This document shows positions 43,239-55,461 of a stretch of DNA of 64,000 nucleotides, piece after piece. The stretch covers positions 558,001 to 622,000 of the forward strand of contig JAGFMI010000016.1 in NCBI GenBank assembly GCA_021030905.1, in the 5' to 3' direction. The translations under genes were made by a program, and so were the position numbers. This DNA is from Pyrenula massariospora. Its lineage: Eukaryota; Ascomycota; Eurotiomycetes; Pyrenulales; Pyrenulaceae. The notes under the pieces were generated by a model. That model was not told the origin of the DNA. It did not search any database and saw only the letters and a list, made by a program, of their open reading frames with translations. Each line of letters begins with the position of its first letter. Within the stretch, counting starts at the first letter, position 1.

Positions 43239-46033
43239 AGCTTCCTTGATGATTCCGATGTCCTGTTGCCAAGCGTATTGACAAGCTCACAGAGGCCCAG
43301 GGCCCGTGGGAGGTCCAATTGTGAAGACCATTTTCCGCTCATGATAGCAATCCATCTGAGGCTGACTCAGGTCTTTATGTACGATTCAAGCTTATATTTT
43401 AAGGCCTTTGACCGATTGTTAATCCAATATCCCGACCATGATCAAGTCCACAGGTGGTGCATCACCGAGCCCTACGCCCCCGCCCGGCCGGCCTTAGTGC
43501 CGCCCTTTCATTGCGCCGAAGGGGGGCTGTTATGCTTAAATGGGCTAAAGATGCTGACCAGGCGAGTAAGACGGGCAGAGGAAAGCTTATCCGCCAACCT
43601 TTTCTACCAATCAGCTGCAGTGGACTTTTGCACAATCTGGTGTTAGGGCTCGATCGGTATTCCTCCCGTGGGATAAGCACTGAAGCTAGGCTGAAAAGTG
43701 AGGAAGATAGCCGGTGCAGCTCCTTCGACCGGCTCTTAAATTCACGTGGGAGGTGTCACGAAATAATAGTCTCATGCCAGAAGGAATGAAACCATGCCTG
43801 GTGTTTTACATTTGTCGGCATTCGGTACTCAATCACTCGCCAAATCGCAATACCGATAGATATTCATTGGCCGCCTTGACAAATTCCCTCAGCAGATGTC
43901 TTGAGCATTTCAAAGCAACACCGGAGTTTGAATACTCATGGCTTTAGGAACTAAAAGCAGCTGCGACTCCTACTCTCACACCTAACTCTTCGAGAAGTAT
44001 GAACCGAGAGCAGTCACAAGGTCAGGAATGACGTTTTAAGGGTCTCCTGAAATTTCCACTTTTAATAGGGGACTTGATAGACACCGAATGACGACCTTTG
44101 CCCTCACTCAGGTTCCTTGCATACCATGGCGTTCTTAGTGACAGATATGATTCTGCCGCCAAAATCCTCCTCCACCCCACCAGGACCCACCGCGGACGAA
44201 TTATACCATACCTAAGAAGGTAAATTGTACGGTAAACGTTCAGGATGTTTGCATCGGTCCAGAGGCGTTCGTGCCAACCTAAAATAAGCTTATCTTGGCC
44301 GGCGCGGCCTTGATGGTTGCCGTTGCACGTAAAAAACCCCTGCACACTCGCCGTAAGACGACCGATAGTCGGCCCCAAAGTGAGCACTTTTAATCCGACG
44401 GACGGTAATAGATTAAGTTCTTAGATATGCTCAGGTTGACTGGGCTAAGTTCTGCTCCCCGAAAGGATCATAGCCCTCAAGGGCAACCGCGCATGATTTT
44501 CCTGTCACATTTGGATTTTCATTGTGTTGCTTGGTCAGCCGGGATGAGAGTTGAGGCCGAAATAACCGTAGGATGTAGCATGGTCGGCCCGGTCGGCAAG
44601 CCATCACCGTGACCCTGGCAATTGCTGGCGAGTCATGCGTTGCTCCTTGCCTCTGGACTTTCAAAGGATTCGGCTCAAAGAGAGCAGTGCATAGCTGTCT
44701 CGCAATTTACTGGTGGGGCTGTTGGACTACATTGGCAAACCTTTGGCTATCCGATGGCCTCGCGGTCCCCCCGATCGGCAGGGTTACAGGCACTCAGATG
44801 GGGAAGGATTCACGTTGCATAAGGAACGATATCTAAAGTTTTCTCACCGAGTCCTCCAGAGACCCAATACGATGAACTGTCTAAGTGAACGACGACCCAC
44901 ACCGTTGGTTGAAAGTCCTGCTGTTTCCCATCTCTTTGACAACCCCATCTGCTCCGAGATTTCACGAGATCAAGGCTTTGCGATATCCTAAACAGCTGTG
45001 CGTTCATCAATAGTGGCCTGTCAACCTCCTTCTCACCCGATTATGGAAATGGTCATGACGAGGGCACGGTTCGTGTATCCTCTCCACCGTCACGTCCTTG
45101 ACATTGCACCGCATGTAGTACTCATAGTGTCGGCAGGTCAAGAGCTCTTGTTCTTTGATCTCGCAGCGACAGCTGTATCGGAAGTAACGCTGGATACACA
45201 TGGCGATCTAATGTAATTAAGGTGTTGTAATGTCTGCTGCATTTGTTCCTTTGTAGGATGTCGGATGATTCGATTTGCTGAGAAAGGGAATAGTTGACTT
45301 GGGAATGAGAAGAAAGGGTGTGTCAAGGTCATATTTCGTAACATTCCCTCATAAGTCGAGCTAGTAACCAGGACAATCTTCGAGACAAACAAATAGAACC
45401 CTAGCTAAGAAGGAACTTGAACTAGTTGGAGCATGCTTTAGAGCAAGTGGGCATACGGTGGCTTTCACCGGACAATGGAATTGTGATTTTGGGAAGGGCG
45501 AAGGCAGAAAGCGGCACAGCACCAGGAGATTTGAGAACATAAAATAGCATTGTGCCTCAAGAATAAACTGGCAAAATCTCAAACCATCACCTTTCGAGCT
45601 TAAGCCTCGCTAGAGAAGAGTTGATAACGGTCTTGTTGCTGGTCAGATTGCACCTGCAGCGCTCAGACAAGCCACGGCATGGGTGCGCAAAAAGGTCAAA
45701 TTGTATGGGAGGAAATACATTTCGAAGGCAGCACGTATTTGAGATAGCAGGTCTTTGAAAAGATCTTACCGCTTAAAGAAGCATTTTTGGAAAGTCCGCG
45801 ACGTTCATCGTTGATTTGAGCGCTGTCTTGGTCCGTACCTTGCTCACCGTCTGGCTGACCAGTTCTAGCACATGTCAAAAGTAATCAACTCTTAGCCTGG
45901 AAGATCTTAGTAGTGCTTCCTGTAGCAGACGAAATGGTACATGATCAGACTGGCCATCGCAGGGTTATCAAGAATGTGGGAATCAAGCAAAGTTGCACGA
46001 TTCTTATTGTTCGATTAGAAGTCTTTGCTATCT
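43239..46033. other. 2.8-kb gene-poor region
   Basis: Numerous overlapping short frames occur on both strands, but none shows domain-like composition, conserved motifs or linked splice sites. No terminal repeats, transposase-like motifs, tRNA or rRNA were recognised. The first few hundred bases should contain the Zn2Cys6 promoter. Confidence 0.5.
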
Positions 46034-47738
46034 TCAAAGTGCTTTCCGAAGCGAATGAACTGGCAGAGAATTCATATCGCTCGTCGCTGGAGAATGTATC
46101 TCATCCACCTCTGGAGTCTCTGTTCCCAAATCCACGTAGTGGTAGACCCAGAAGCTGCAGAAGATAAATGTACTACCCGCGAGAGCTAAAACAGTAAGAT
46201 AAACAACAGCAACCTACCAATTACGTCAGCACCGATGTCTCTGTAGAGAATCAATGAGGTGCAAGGTTAGTGGGACCTACGTTGGAGCTAGCTCCCCAAG
46301 GATCTCCTCTAATGAATGGCGTACAAACGTAGATCGTCAGACCCGCCAAGTACGCGCAGACTGAGTAAGACATAAACATCACTGGACACTGCCAAACAAA
46401 AACCATCTTCCATCGTACAGACCAGACTCCAATTTGGGAGCTTCCTCCACCTTCGCTTTCGGCGGTCTCGTGGTGATTCTCGTGTAGTATGAATGGCAGA
46501 TACCTGAGGGTAAAACGAGTACATTCAGACGTTTCGTCATTCTTCGGTTGAGCACCCAAGAGCTCGAACACGGTGACTTGCTGAGCGGAAATGAGGATTC
46601 CAAGGATAGAAAGAATCAGGCTGCTGTACCACAGCGCAGACGCAACCCAGTAAGCTTCACCAAGAGTGGCCCAAGAAAAGGAGCCAATAACAGCGGCAGC
46701 GAGTACAGCGCACTTTCGAGGTTGCTCGTTAGCGCTGACTAGCAGTATTATAGTACTTAAAGAAGACTTACGGCAATTGAGATGAATTGCAGCTCCGCAA
46801 GCTTGCGTGCTCGCCAATGTTTTACGAAGGATAGAATAGTTCTGGCATTCTGCGTCTGGCTAGTAAGACTAGCCAGCCGTAGAATAGGGTGAATTGTGTT
46901 GAATTGATAGAAGCGATAGTAAGGTAATGTCATGAGACGGATGAGAGCAGTCCCAATGACTCCAAGTCCAGCCTGATGCGTTGTCAGCGAGATGACATCG
47001 TCAGCAGTGCATTCAAACTGATTGTCGTGCCATGGTACCGCAATCTTGTGAGAAATCAATTCATTACACGAAGCAAGCCGCTGATGGCCACTTCCGCCCT
47101 CCGACTTAATGGTAAGTAGCGAGTTTTGCAGCTGCGCTTCATCGGCGATCTCCTAGAAATCGGCCACGATGCGGCGAGTAAAAAGTATCCTGTGAGACAT
47201 ACCCTACTTACTGAAGACACACGACTCACGCCAGACTTGATTCTTGGGATCCTAATTATCAGCGATGGTCAGCTTGCTGCATCGAAAGACCTCAACGCAA
47301 GGTGGAGTCACATTTCGCAATCGAAGGCATCAAGCTTTCCTTCCACGTCATGGCGACCTGCATTGTCAACTACACTAGGTCATTGCGAGCGCTCCAAATG
47401 GCCAGAAACAAGCACGAGCTGGGAGGTATTATCAGAATGACGACCAGACTATTCACTGGGCTTTAGAAGGACTGGAGGATAATGTGGTGCGCAGGACAAG
47501 GCTGTGAAATCCGCTGGAAGGGCAATCCGGGAGAGTCTCGGCAGGGCTAGCACAGGTCGAAGTTGTCACCTTGGTGTGTACATCCATAGTGCTCTTCTGC
47601 GAGTCTCATTGCCAAAGACTTACGACCCTACATACTGGTGTGGATTCCTAGACTGGTTAAAAACAGTCTTTACAGCCTCTCTGGCGAAGCGCCAGCGCTT
47701 CTCAGTTCCCTTAGGAGCATAGATAGTGAAGTTAATTC
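46034..47738 (-). CDS. Fungal multispanning membrane protein, several exons (5' part unresolved)
   Basis: Supported exons are 47152-46772, 46712-46281 and 46213-46034, joined in phase. They read EIADEAQLQNSLLTIKSEGG, then SGHQRLASCNELISHK, YYRFYQFNTIHPILRLASLT, CAVLAAAVIGSFSWATLGEA, WYSSLILSILGILISAQQV, and after the last intron VAVVYLTVLALAGSTFIFCS, ending HSLRKAL. Branch sites gctaac and gctgac support the last two introns. An upstream coding-like exon (47738-47624, INFTIYAPKGTEKRWRFARE...) probably belongs to it, but exons between 47624 and 47152 and the start codon were not resolved. Four to five membrane spans; function unknown. Its first visible exon begins about 20 bp after the patatin stop on the same strand. 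Confidence 0.6.
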
Positions 47739-47758
47739 CTAAAGGTCGCTATGATAAT

Positions 47759-49612
47759 CTATGGCGTTTCTTGCTGATAACGCCAGACATCTCGTTGTGA
47801 CTTGATTCTGCTATCGTCGATTTCCATTCGCTCCTTGTGCTTCTGCTCCATATGATCTCGCAGATCGTATTTGCTCGAAAGAATGTCTTCACACCTCCCA
47901 GTTGGGCATCGATACTCTGACCCCGTCGCGAACGTTTCCCATGCACCTCGGTCAATAGTTCTCGCCCTTCTCTGTTGCACTAGAAGTACGGCGCGTCGCC
48001 ACAGATCTCTACGAACATCATGCCTAGAGACCCATCCGTAGAAATGATTCCTTAATTTTTCGAAGGTTCTTGACCCTGCAATGGACGGACTTCTCCCTTT
48101 CCTGGGCTCGCACTCATCCATTGCAACATCCGTACCCTGGGGATCGTTGAGTCGAAAATAGTGGAAATTTCCGCGGTTGACTTTTGACTCCCTTGCAACT
48201 TGTTCGTCGACCGTTTGAGGGTCATTTCCAAGTTCTAAGATGTTCTTGAGTTGCTTCCTGAGGCTTGGACCTGGACCTTCGTTCGTTCGTGCGGTTCCGA
48301 CGCTAAGGACAATGCTGATATACCTGTAGCCATTCAGACTTTCGACTTCTTGGACCCCTTCCCATGTTGGATTGTTGGCAAGAATCAAACCACCGTCAAC
48401 AAACCGATTGAAGGTATTAGTCTGTGGATCTAACGGACCGTCAAATGGTTGAAAGTACAACGGGGCGGCAGTCGCAGCGCGCGCAACTTGCCAAAGCTCC
48501 ATAGGCTCAGCTAGACCGTGATTGATCTTTCGGGACGGGTGTCTCCGTCCTTCACTTGTTTCAGAAGCTTCAGTGTCAGCTCTCGTGGGACTAGAAGGAT
48601 AATCGACTTGGTTATAGGCTGCATGCTTGGCCAGATGATCGTACGAACGTATCAGATACTTTGTTCGTACCTTTTCTCTTTGGCCTTTTTCGCATTCGGA
48701 GACAAGAGATGTTGAAAATCTGCATGTGAGCGTTAGCGTGCTAAATGATTGCACAAAAGATCGCAAAATTCTGGTCAAATCGTTCATTTTGCAATCAACT
48801 GCATTGAATTATGAGAAGTAGGATACCCACGTTTTACAAACTTTTCTCCTCGAAGGGAATCCCTCGTAATTTATCGCAACGCCGGCGGACGACATCTTGA
48901 TAAACCCTCTCTGCCTTTTCCGTATTATAAACATCGAACCCGTATTTGTACTTTAGCTTTGTGAACATTCGAGGCTTGCCAAAGATTTGTGATGCAAGGG
49001 CTTCGTATTCATACAAGCAGTCACATACGGTCATCCGAAATCTGCCTAGCATGATCGCGATCAGGCTAGAGTCCAATTAGTATTAGGATCAGGATATATA
49101 AGAGAACATCTCACGATCCGGTACTTGAACCGCAGATATAGTCAAAGTAATGACAAGGTAAATAGCGGCGATTGTCGTTAAGTGCCTCGCACTCGTCTCT
49201 ATCGGCGTCTTCTGCTTCTCTGATGCGTCGTTTTTCTTCTTCGGAAAATTTTCGAGATACATTCCTGGGATACTTCTCTGGGTAAAAGCTGTGGCTAACA
49301 CTTTCACCCACTGGCACGTTTTCATCTTGCGCTTGTTCGATGTGCGCGATTTGCTCCATGAGTTTATCAAGCACTAGGAGGCTCCAATAGCCCCTGATTC
49401 CACCACCGTCTAGACCATGTTTCACAGTCAGAATCAAGTAGTATGTCACTCATAACAATGACATGAACTCTGATTGACCAGTGCCTACCAAGACTGAGCA
49501 GATTGCATTTTCGCCAGGCTTGGTCTGGCTGTTTCCATCGGTCTGTAAAACCAGTCGTTACATGACGAGGAGGCGGAGCCGTAAAATTGTCTATGTCGTT
49601 TTCTGAAGCCAT
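47759..49612 (-). CDS. Patatin-like phospholipase with C-terminal C2H2-like motif, 4 exons
   Basis: Exons are 49612-49489, 49409-49115, 49065-48842 and 48798-47759, giving 560 aa with consistent phases. Patatin landmarks: LDGGGIRGYWSLLVLDKLM (oxyanion-hole glycines), DYICGSSTGSLIAIMLGR (GxSxG nucleophile, split by an intron) and FNRFVDGGLILANNPTWEG (the DGG catalytic Asp). An EYRCPTGRCEDIL...DLRDHMEQKHKERM segment near the C-terminus has C2H2-like spacing, seen in fungal patatin proteins. The enzyme should cleave acyl chains from phospholipids or neutral lipids. The region around 48842-48650 is poorly conserved in appearance and may hide another small intron. Confidence 0.82.
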
Positions 49613-51577
49613 GTGATTTGAAATTGAAATACAAGGCTAGAGGCCGTACGTGATGTAGATGTAAAGATTCCATCGAGCCTTGTCATATTATAAGTATGAG
49701 CATAAGGTGGTGGCAGAGCCGCACGGCTGCGCGAATAGAGAAAGATCATCATAGCAAAAATAATTTCGATCTCCGCCCACTTTAACGAAATTAGGGTCAG
49801 AACGGGCGACATCTTCAATATTCAGCCCTTTGCCTAGATCTAAGTGCCGAAATGCGTCTTCATCTAGAAATAGCCGCAACAGAATGACCTGGACAGACTA
49901 CTACCACACTCATGCATGGAAGAACAAAAGGAGAATAGTTTGCGGTAGAGAGGTAGCCCGCGTTGACATACACGAAAAAAGTCGGTCAGAGGTCAACAAA
50001 AGAAAAACCATGCTCGCATGCAGGAGAAACCTCGAAAAGGGTCGCAAAGCCACCTTTGCCTTTCTGCACCTCGGGAGCCAAGTCCTCGGGCTGGAACCAT
50101 TGATTGATTCTACAGCTCTTCAGGGGCCAGTGGTGTCATGGAAACAAGCGCATTGTGTGTTATTAGAAATGGCAAGAATCTGTCATCAACAACGGCAGGA
50201 AGAAGCTAAGCAGAAGTGGCAAGAGGAACAATAACGTGATGACCATGTACGTCGTATATTTTGCTCATGATTCGCGGTTTCAACCACGCAGACGCCCACA
50301 AGGCTGGGAATGCTCGTCTTACGTGGCTTTCAGAACTCGCGCCTGTCATGTCCTAGATTGGTACTTACCCGCAAAAGTGGGGCTGGCGGTTACCACTGTA
50401 GTGGAAATTAGGTGTACTTCTCTTGGATAGTTACCTATGAGTATCCGGAACCTGTCTCTCGACAATTTCGAGGACAGGAAAAGATACATTAATAGAACCT
50501 GTGGTCACGTGGAAGTGCGTTGCTTGGTTAGCCCTTGGATGCATCGACTTCAAATTGACGGGCGAGACTAATAAAGATTTCCGGATTGAAGGGACGTATA
50601 AGAGCCTCAATAGATCTCCGGGTCTGACAGGGATAGGACGGGTGGCCACGATGTTTGGCGAAGCGCCATTAAGATGGTGTGCGGCAAGCGAATCACGTGC
50701 GTGTGCGGAGGCCGGGAGTAGCATAGCGTGGGTCGGACGGAAGCCGCACTGGAATTGGCTGCGCGCACACCATCGTTAATGTCGGGCACTCTCATGACCG
50801 CCTGTCTTTCGACCACTGATTTGATGCGTCGTTTCTTCTGTAGGGGCTGACGTCCTACCGCAAGGGTTTCTGCCCCGAGATCCGTTGCCAAATAAGACTC
50901 TCTGTCACATTGGGCAAGGCTGTATGACTGCCCTTGGGGCCAGCGCCACCGAACAAAGGAATAGTAGATAATACGCGCAGTCCCTGGGGCTTGATGCCGG
51001 TAAGTTTCCTGTGATGGTTTTCCTTGAAAACGTGAGCAGCCTTCAATTCTAGCTCTGGCATCTGGAAGCTAGCAATGCCTTCCAGCGTGATCGACAAATC
51101 AATAGAGGTGACCGAACAGGACGACAACCATTTCCACCAGCAATTCAAACAACGGGGACGTGTACATACTCCACCACAGAAGGCATGGCTGTACAATTGT
51201 GAGGGCAAGACGCTCACCATTCGCAATAGAGAAGAACTTGAACAAAGTATGGCTCGGCTCAGTATCTTTATTGCGGTCTGCTCACACAGAGAAATAGGCA
51301 AAGAGGTATATGACAAGATCAAGCTGGAAAAGACTCAAAAAGAGATCGCGCTGTTTCTCGACACCGAATCAGAATCCATATCCACAAGTCAAAGTAACAA
51401 AGAAGGTTACTGCAACGTCCCCCTAGCGATATTGCTCTTGAATCAAAGCGGTTTTTGGAACAATATTCTGCGACTTCTAGGACGGATACCTGTGCTATAC
51501 GTGACAAAATCAGGTCTCTGGAGCAAAGCGCAGTCACTTCACTCTGTGGAATGACCAACAAGGCGAAGGGTCCAAAT
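49613..51577. other. Gene-poor region upstream of patatin gene
   Basis: A minus-strand stretch at about 49735-49864 translates as DEDAFRHLDLGKGLN followed by VARSDPNFVKVGGDRN and looks like an isolated exon after an acceptor (tttctag). A plus-strand frame at 51075-51554 (159 codons, ATG start) has mixed composition and no recognised family. Neither is strong enough for a gene call. Nothing else is seen. Confidence 0.4.
51075..51554 (+). CDS. Hypothetical protein, doubtful
   Basis: An open frame of 159 codons from an ATG, beginning MPSSVIDKSIEVTEQDD and containing an amphipathic stretch (REELEQSMARLSIFIAVC, EVYDKIKLEKTQKEIALF). It has balanced composition but no motif I recognise and no supporting neighbour. 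It ends 23 bp before the hairpin repeat at 51578. It may be a lineage-specific gene, a relic or chance. Confidence 0.25.
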   Translation: MPSSVIDKSIEVTEQDDNHFHQQFKQRGRVHTPPQKAWLYNCEGKTLTIRNREELEQSMARLSIFIAVCSHREIGKEVYDKIKLEKTQKEIALFLDTESESISTSQSNKEGYCNVPLAILLLNQSGFWNNILRLLGRIPVLYVTKSGLWSKAQSLHSVE

Positions 51578-51660
51578 GGGTGAAAATGAAGCCCGGAGCA
51601 CTTCCCCTCACAAACAAAGGGGTTTTGTGAGTGGGAGTGCTCCAGGCTTCATTTTCACCC
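51578..51660. repeat. 83-bp near-palindrome (37-bp arms, 9-nt loop)
   Basis: The left arm (51578-51614) begins GGGTGAAAATGAAGCC and the right arm (51624-51660) is its reverse complement with 34 of 37 positions matching. The 9-nt spacer is 51615-51623. A further 6-bp match (GAAGGG at 51565-51570 with CCCTTC just right of the arm) extends the palindrome across a 7-nt bulge. No obvious target-site duplication flanks it. It could be a tiny foldback element or the hairpin of a transcribed RNA. Confidence 0.9.
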
Positions 51661-52161
51661 CTTCAGGTCTCAAGTGTTGATTTTGGCAATTTTTCCCAAA
51701 CTCGAATGCTGCATTTGCAATTAAATTCACATCCACAAGGCCCTTTGATAGTTTGCAGAACTTCTGGTCACAGATAAATTCACCCAGTAATTTTCAGCGC
51801 TTGAGGTGAAGAGTAAAGGTCAGCGCCATGCTTCGCTTCCATACGCACTTAGGGTGAAAGGGCAATGGGCACTATTCGTAGAAGAGAGTCGTAGTGAAGG
51901 AGATCTGGTTTCCAGCCACAAGTATGGTCCTCATGTAGAGTTTTGGGTTTATTGCTCGACTCTAGCCTGTCAGTAAAGTGGCCTAGAAACCAGAACTTCC
52001 GTGCGTGCAGCCAAGACATCATCAACCAGATCCATGGCGCTGAGCATGCTTCTCATTTTCGTTTCGCCCTCTTTCTTCCCGGCCAAAAGCCCGCCCAAAA
52101 TGCTCGCAGCACACACACTGCTGAATGCAAAAGTCAAATGCTCAAAAGCCTCAATAACACC
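51661..52161. other. 3' region of LSB6-like gene
   Basis: About 0.5 kb between the hairpin and the PI 4-kinase stop. No supported feature. Confidence 0.5.
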
Positions 52162-54530
52162 TTAACACCATGTGAATACAGGGTTTTTGCTCTTGACTGC
52201 CTCTACTCTCTCCACAATGACTTTTCGTTCAAGGCCTTCCATGCCCTCGGCCGCTGCATATCCGAGATCACCTTCTAGGTCGTCTCCATCGTACATAAAT
52301 GCAGAGCTTCCTCTGCGAACAGAGAAAGAATTGTGCCGCCGTTGCTCTGAAGGTATCATCCTGACCGGGGACTCAAAGCTGACCCTCGTTCTTGAACGAC
52401 CTCCAGATGGACGCATCGGAAGTGTGTTGCTGCTCGATAGTTTAGAGGTAGCCTCTTCGGCATCAGAAAGCCGACCTAAATCTGCTGAGCTCTGTTCTCG
52501 CGAAAGTTCGAAACGGTTGGGATTAGGCAATTCGCTGGTCGGAGATGACATCGACATCAAGTCGTGCTGCGGCAAGGGCGCAGCAGCGTTGGTTGCGCCT
52601 ATGTCCATCTCTTCTTCCTGGTCTTGTACCCTCCGACGATGCATTTCCGTGGATGGCGTTCGTAGTGGTATTGCAACAGGAATGTCAACTACATCGTCCC
52701 ATACGCAGACACGCATTCTCCTTGTGAGCTCTAATGGTCCGTGATCCTGTTGCTTGAGAGTTTCAACCACATTCCATGCTTGTCCTTTCATAACTGCAAT
52801 TTGCCGTAGAAACATGCTCTCTTTGAAGTCGGAGTCGTGGCCGAACACCCTACGCAAGGCTAATTGCGTCTCACTCCACCAGACAGTTGAAGTTAAAAGA
52901 GGTAAGAAATGATCCCGGGTCTTCTGTGAGAATGGCTGTCCAATCAGACTCACAGGCAGGAACAGCCATCCGAAAGGGAAACTCCTCCACTACACGATGT
53001 TAGTGCAAAAATTTGATGTTAAGGAACCAGACTCACAGCATCTGGGTGCTTCCATGGCCAAGACAAGCTATTATCGATAGCCCCGATAGCAATTGACGGC
53101 GTTGGACCAGCATCAGAATTCGCCGGCGTTGCTGATCGGCTAACTGCGAGCATAGCCTCATGTCGCCTGTAAGCTTCTTGTTCAGACGACTTTGGACGAC
53201 TGTCAGAGCGGCTGACGGGCACTGGCCGTGGGCCAGGTTCTGGTTCTGGTTCAATCACCGTGCCATTGCTCTTCGGCGGTTCCGCCATGATTGATACCTC
53301 CTCAGTCTGCCAGTCGACCTTTATCATCCAATTATCGAGCCCCCTATCTGTATTTCTCATAATATAATCTAATATCACTAATTTCTCAAGCTCTTCACGG
53401 AATGCTTGCTTGATTGCAGGGGTCCACTTGAAATTGCTAGTCGATGATTCAGCCTGCAACGGCGGAGAGAGTATATGGCCGTTGCTTTCTTCTTCGTCTG
53501 TCTTGTCGCCCGAAAGCTTGCAAAGATCTGTCCAGGCTTTTTTGCGATATCGCGGAGCGTCATCTTGATGAAGTCCTGAGTTCACTTGATCCGGCCATGG
53601 ATGCTCCCGGAGGAAGATGTTGGCGTCCTTGAAGCCCTTCAAAAAGACTTGGAAGCTCCCCACCTTTGCGGGTAACGGCTTTCTTCGGCGGTAAAAACTT
53701 CTTCGATCCCAATAATCATAGAAAAAGGACTTTGACGAGAGGTAAACAACGTCTGTATAGGGAACAAGATTCGTGCGAAGTCTGCTGTCTAAAACGTAGG
53801 CGGCAGCTTCAGAGACATATGATAGATTAGGAATTAGGCACGCTCTCCCAAAGAAACATGGGAAAAGATTGCGGTGTAACCACTTCGTCCATTTTGGGTT
53901 TCTTGATGCGTAAGGTTCTTCATCTTTCGGCTTAAAGACACCGACTACCTTGCCATCCGAGTTTCGTGCAAAATAGCTTCCTGAGCTCCCTTGCGATATC
54001 ATCTTTGGATGGACGCCCATCTCTATGGCAAGTCGTACGCTCTCCACGATGTCGTCAAACTCGATCTTTGTCATTCTTCCTTCAGGTTCAGAGGTGAGGG
54101 TCTCCGCAGTGACCGGTCGTACTCCGTCGGGGGCCTGAAAGACCGAGTGGTGGATCTCTAAGCGTTCCGCTTCTCTTGACCTGCCTCGTCCTTTGTTTAT
54201 TCTGAATTTTGACGCAATTTCCTCCGCCCATCGCTCTAATCTCGCGTTGATTGCCTTGATGTCCACACCAGAGGAGTTGCTTCTCACTCTTCGGCGCCCG
54301 GTAGATGGGCGCTTTCGATGCTCGTTGGGAGATGTTTGTCTGGAGAGGTGCAGTTGAGAATGCGTTCCAGGTTGAATGGGTGCATATCGCGGGGCAGACG
54401 TTGAGATCTGTGAGGGACTGTGATAGAGGTCTTCCTCATCAGAATCCTCGAGGACGCCATGGCCCCGTTCTTCTTCTTCTGCCTGCGCGAGTCTGGCATA
54501 GCCTGACGTCGCTGGGCGCCTTTTTGGCAT
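52162..54530 (-). CDS. LSB6: Type II phosphatidylinositol 4-kinase (LSB6), 2 exons
   Basis: Exons are 54530-53037 and 52989-52162, giving 773 aa. The kinase begins near residue 175 with MISQGSSGSYFARNSDGKVV and GVFKPKDEEPYASRNPKWTK (ATP-site Lys), continues VGSFQVFLKGFKDAN and has the catalytic segment LDYIMRNTDRGLDNWMIKVD. The join KHPDA|WRSFPFGWLFLP crosses a 47-nt intron. The N-terminus is disordered, with a PSTGRRRVRSNSSG stretch. A Ser/Arg-rich C-terminal tail of about 150 residues ends KNPVFTWC, a C-terminal Cys that could be lipidated. It makes PI4P on vacuolar and endosomal membranes. It is divergent from the AreB-type gene. Confidence 0.94.
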
Positions 54531-55461
54531 GGTCAGAAGGAAGTCTTTCTATCGGGATCGTAGAAAGATGGACACGCAAGAATAAGATCTTGGTAAGCTA
54601 TTGTAGAAAAGCATGATTTGTCGAGAAATGGCAGGGGAAGGGATGCTGTCGCCGCATTGCGTGCCAGCTTGGATGATTTGATGCAAGCCAAGGATTCCAC
54701 GCCGGTTAATTCTCCGCGCCGCACAGGCTCCTGCCGAAGTCTTTCCGGTCCGGCCGGGAAACTCTTCAAAGAGCATTTCATACAGGAATACAAAAGAGTG
54801 TTATATAGATGCCATGCCATTTCGCCGACGCTCAACAATTTGCGATCAAATTAGAGAAGGTGAAGTTCTTGTCTACGGTTCTCGACTGCCCCGTTTGCGG
54901 CGATACTGAATAGAGCACGGTGGAAACACCACACCTCCCATCACCGCAGGGATCCATGTCAAGCAAATCCTAGGCTGCAACATCGCTGATGGGTCTCTGA
55001 AGTCTAAAAAGAAGTGCACTTTCACGCATCATTAAGATCAATCATGATCCGGTCCGCCAGCAATGTGTACGAGTCCAAAGGATCGTGTCAGATCGAGGCT
55101 GGATGGGGGCTTCATCTCTCCCGAGCGCAGCATGTCAGGCTCAACGCTTACTGATGCCAGCTGTACGACGCCTCTTCACCATATTAAAGTCATCACTGTA
55201 GGACAACGTTACGCATGTAAGGGCGGTTGGTAAATTGCTGTGCAGCCTTGCCGTTCCTTCAGGGTGCCCCCCTTAGTCGGCTTAGCGCCCGATAAAAAAA
55301 AAAGTCTTTATCACAGCCGCCAGATTTCTCCCTCCGCATCTCCCTGAACTTATCGATAGCCAATCTATCCACCCGGCCCTCGATAGACGCGTTCCTGACA
55401 ACTCCTACACCCTTCTCAAGGCCTTTTAGACCATAGATACACTCCCCCCCGACCTCTGGTT
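54531..55461. other. Divergent intergenic, LSB6 / AreB-type
   Basis: A 0.93-kb divergent region that should contain both promoters and any 5' leader of the GATA factor. A poly-A run (about 55297-55306) and C-run (about 55444-55450) are visible. No extra gene. Confidence 0.5.

Noticed and set aside
43239-46033. Possible degenerate transposon in the 2.8-kb gap
   Set aside because: No terminal repeats, target duplications or transposase/polymerase-like motifs could be seen on either strand.
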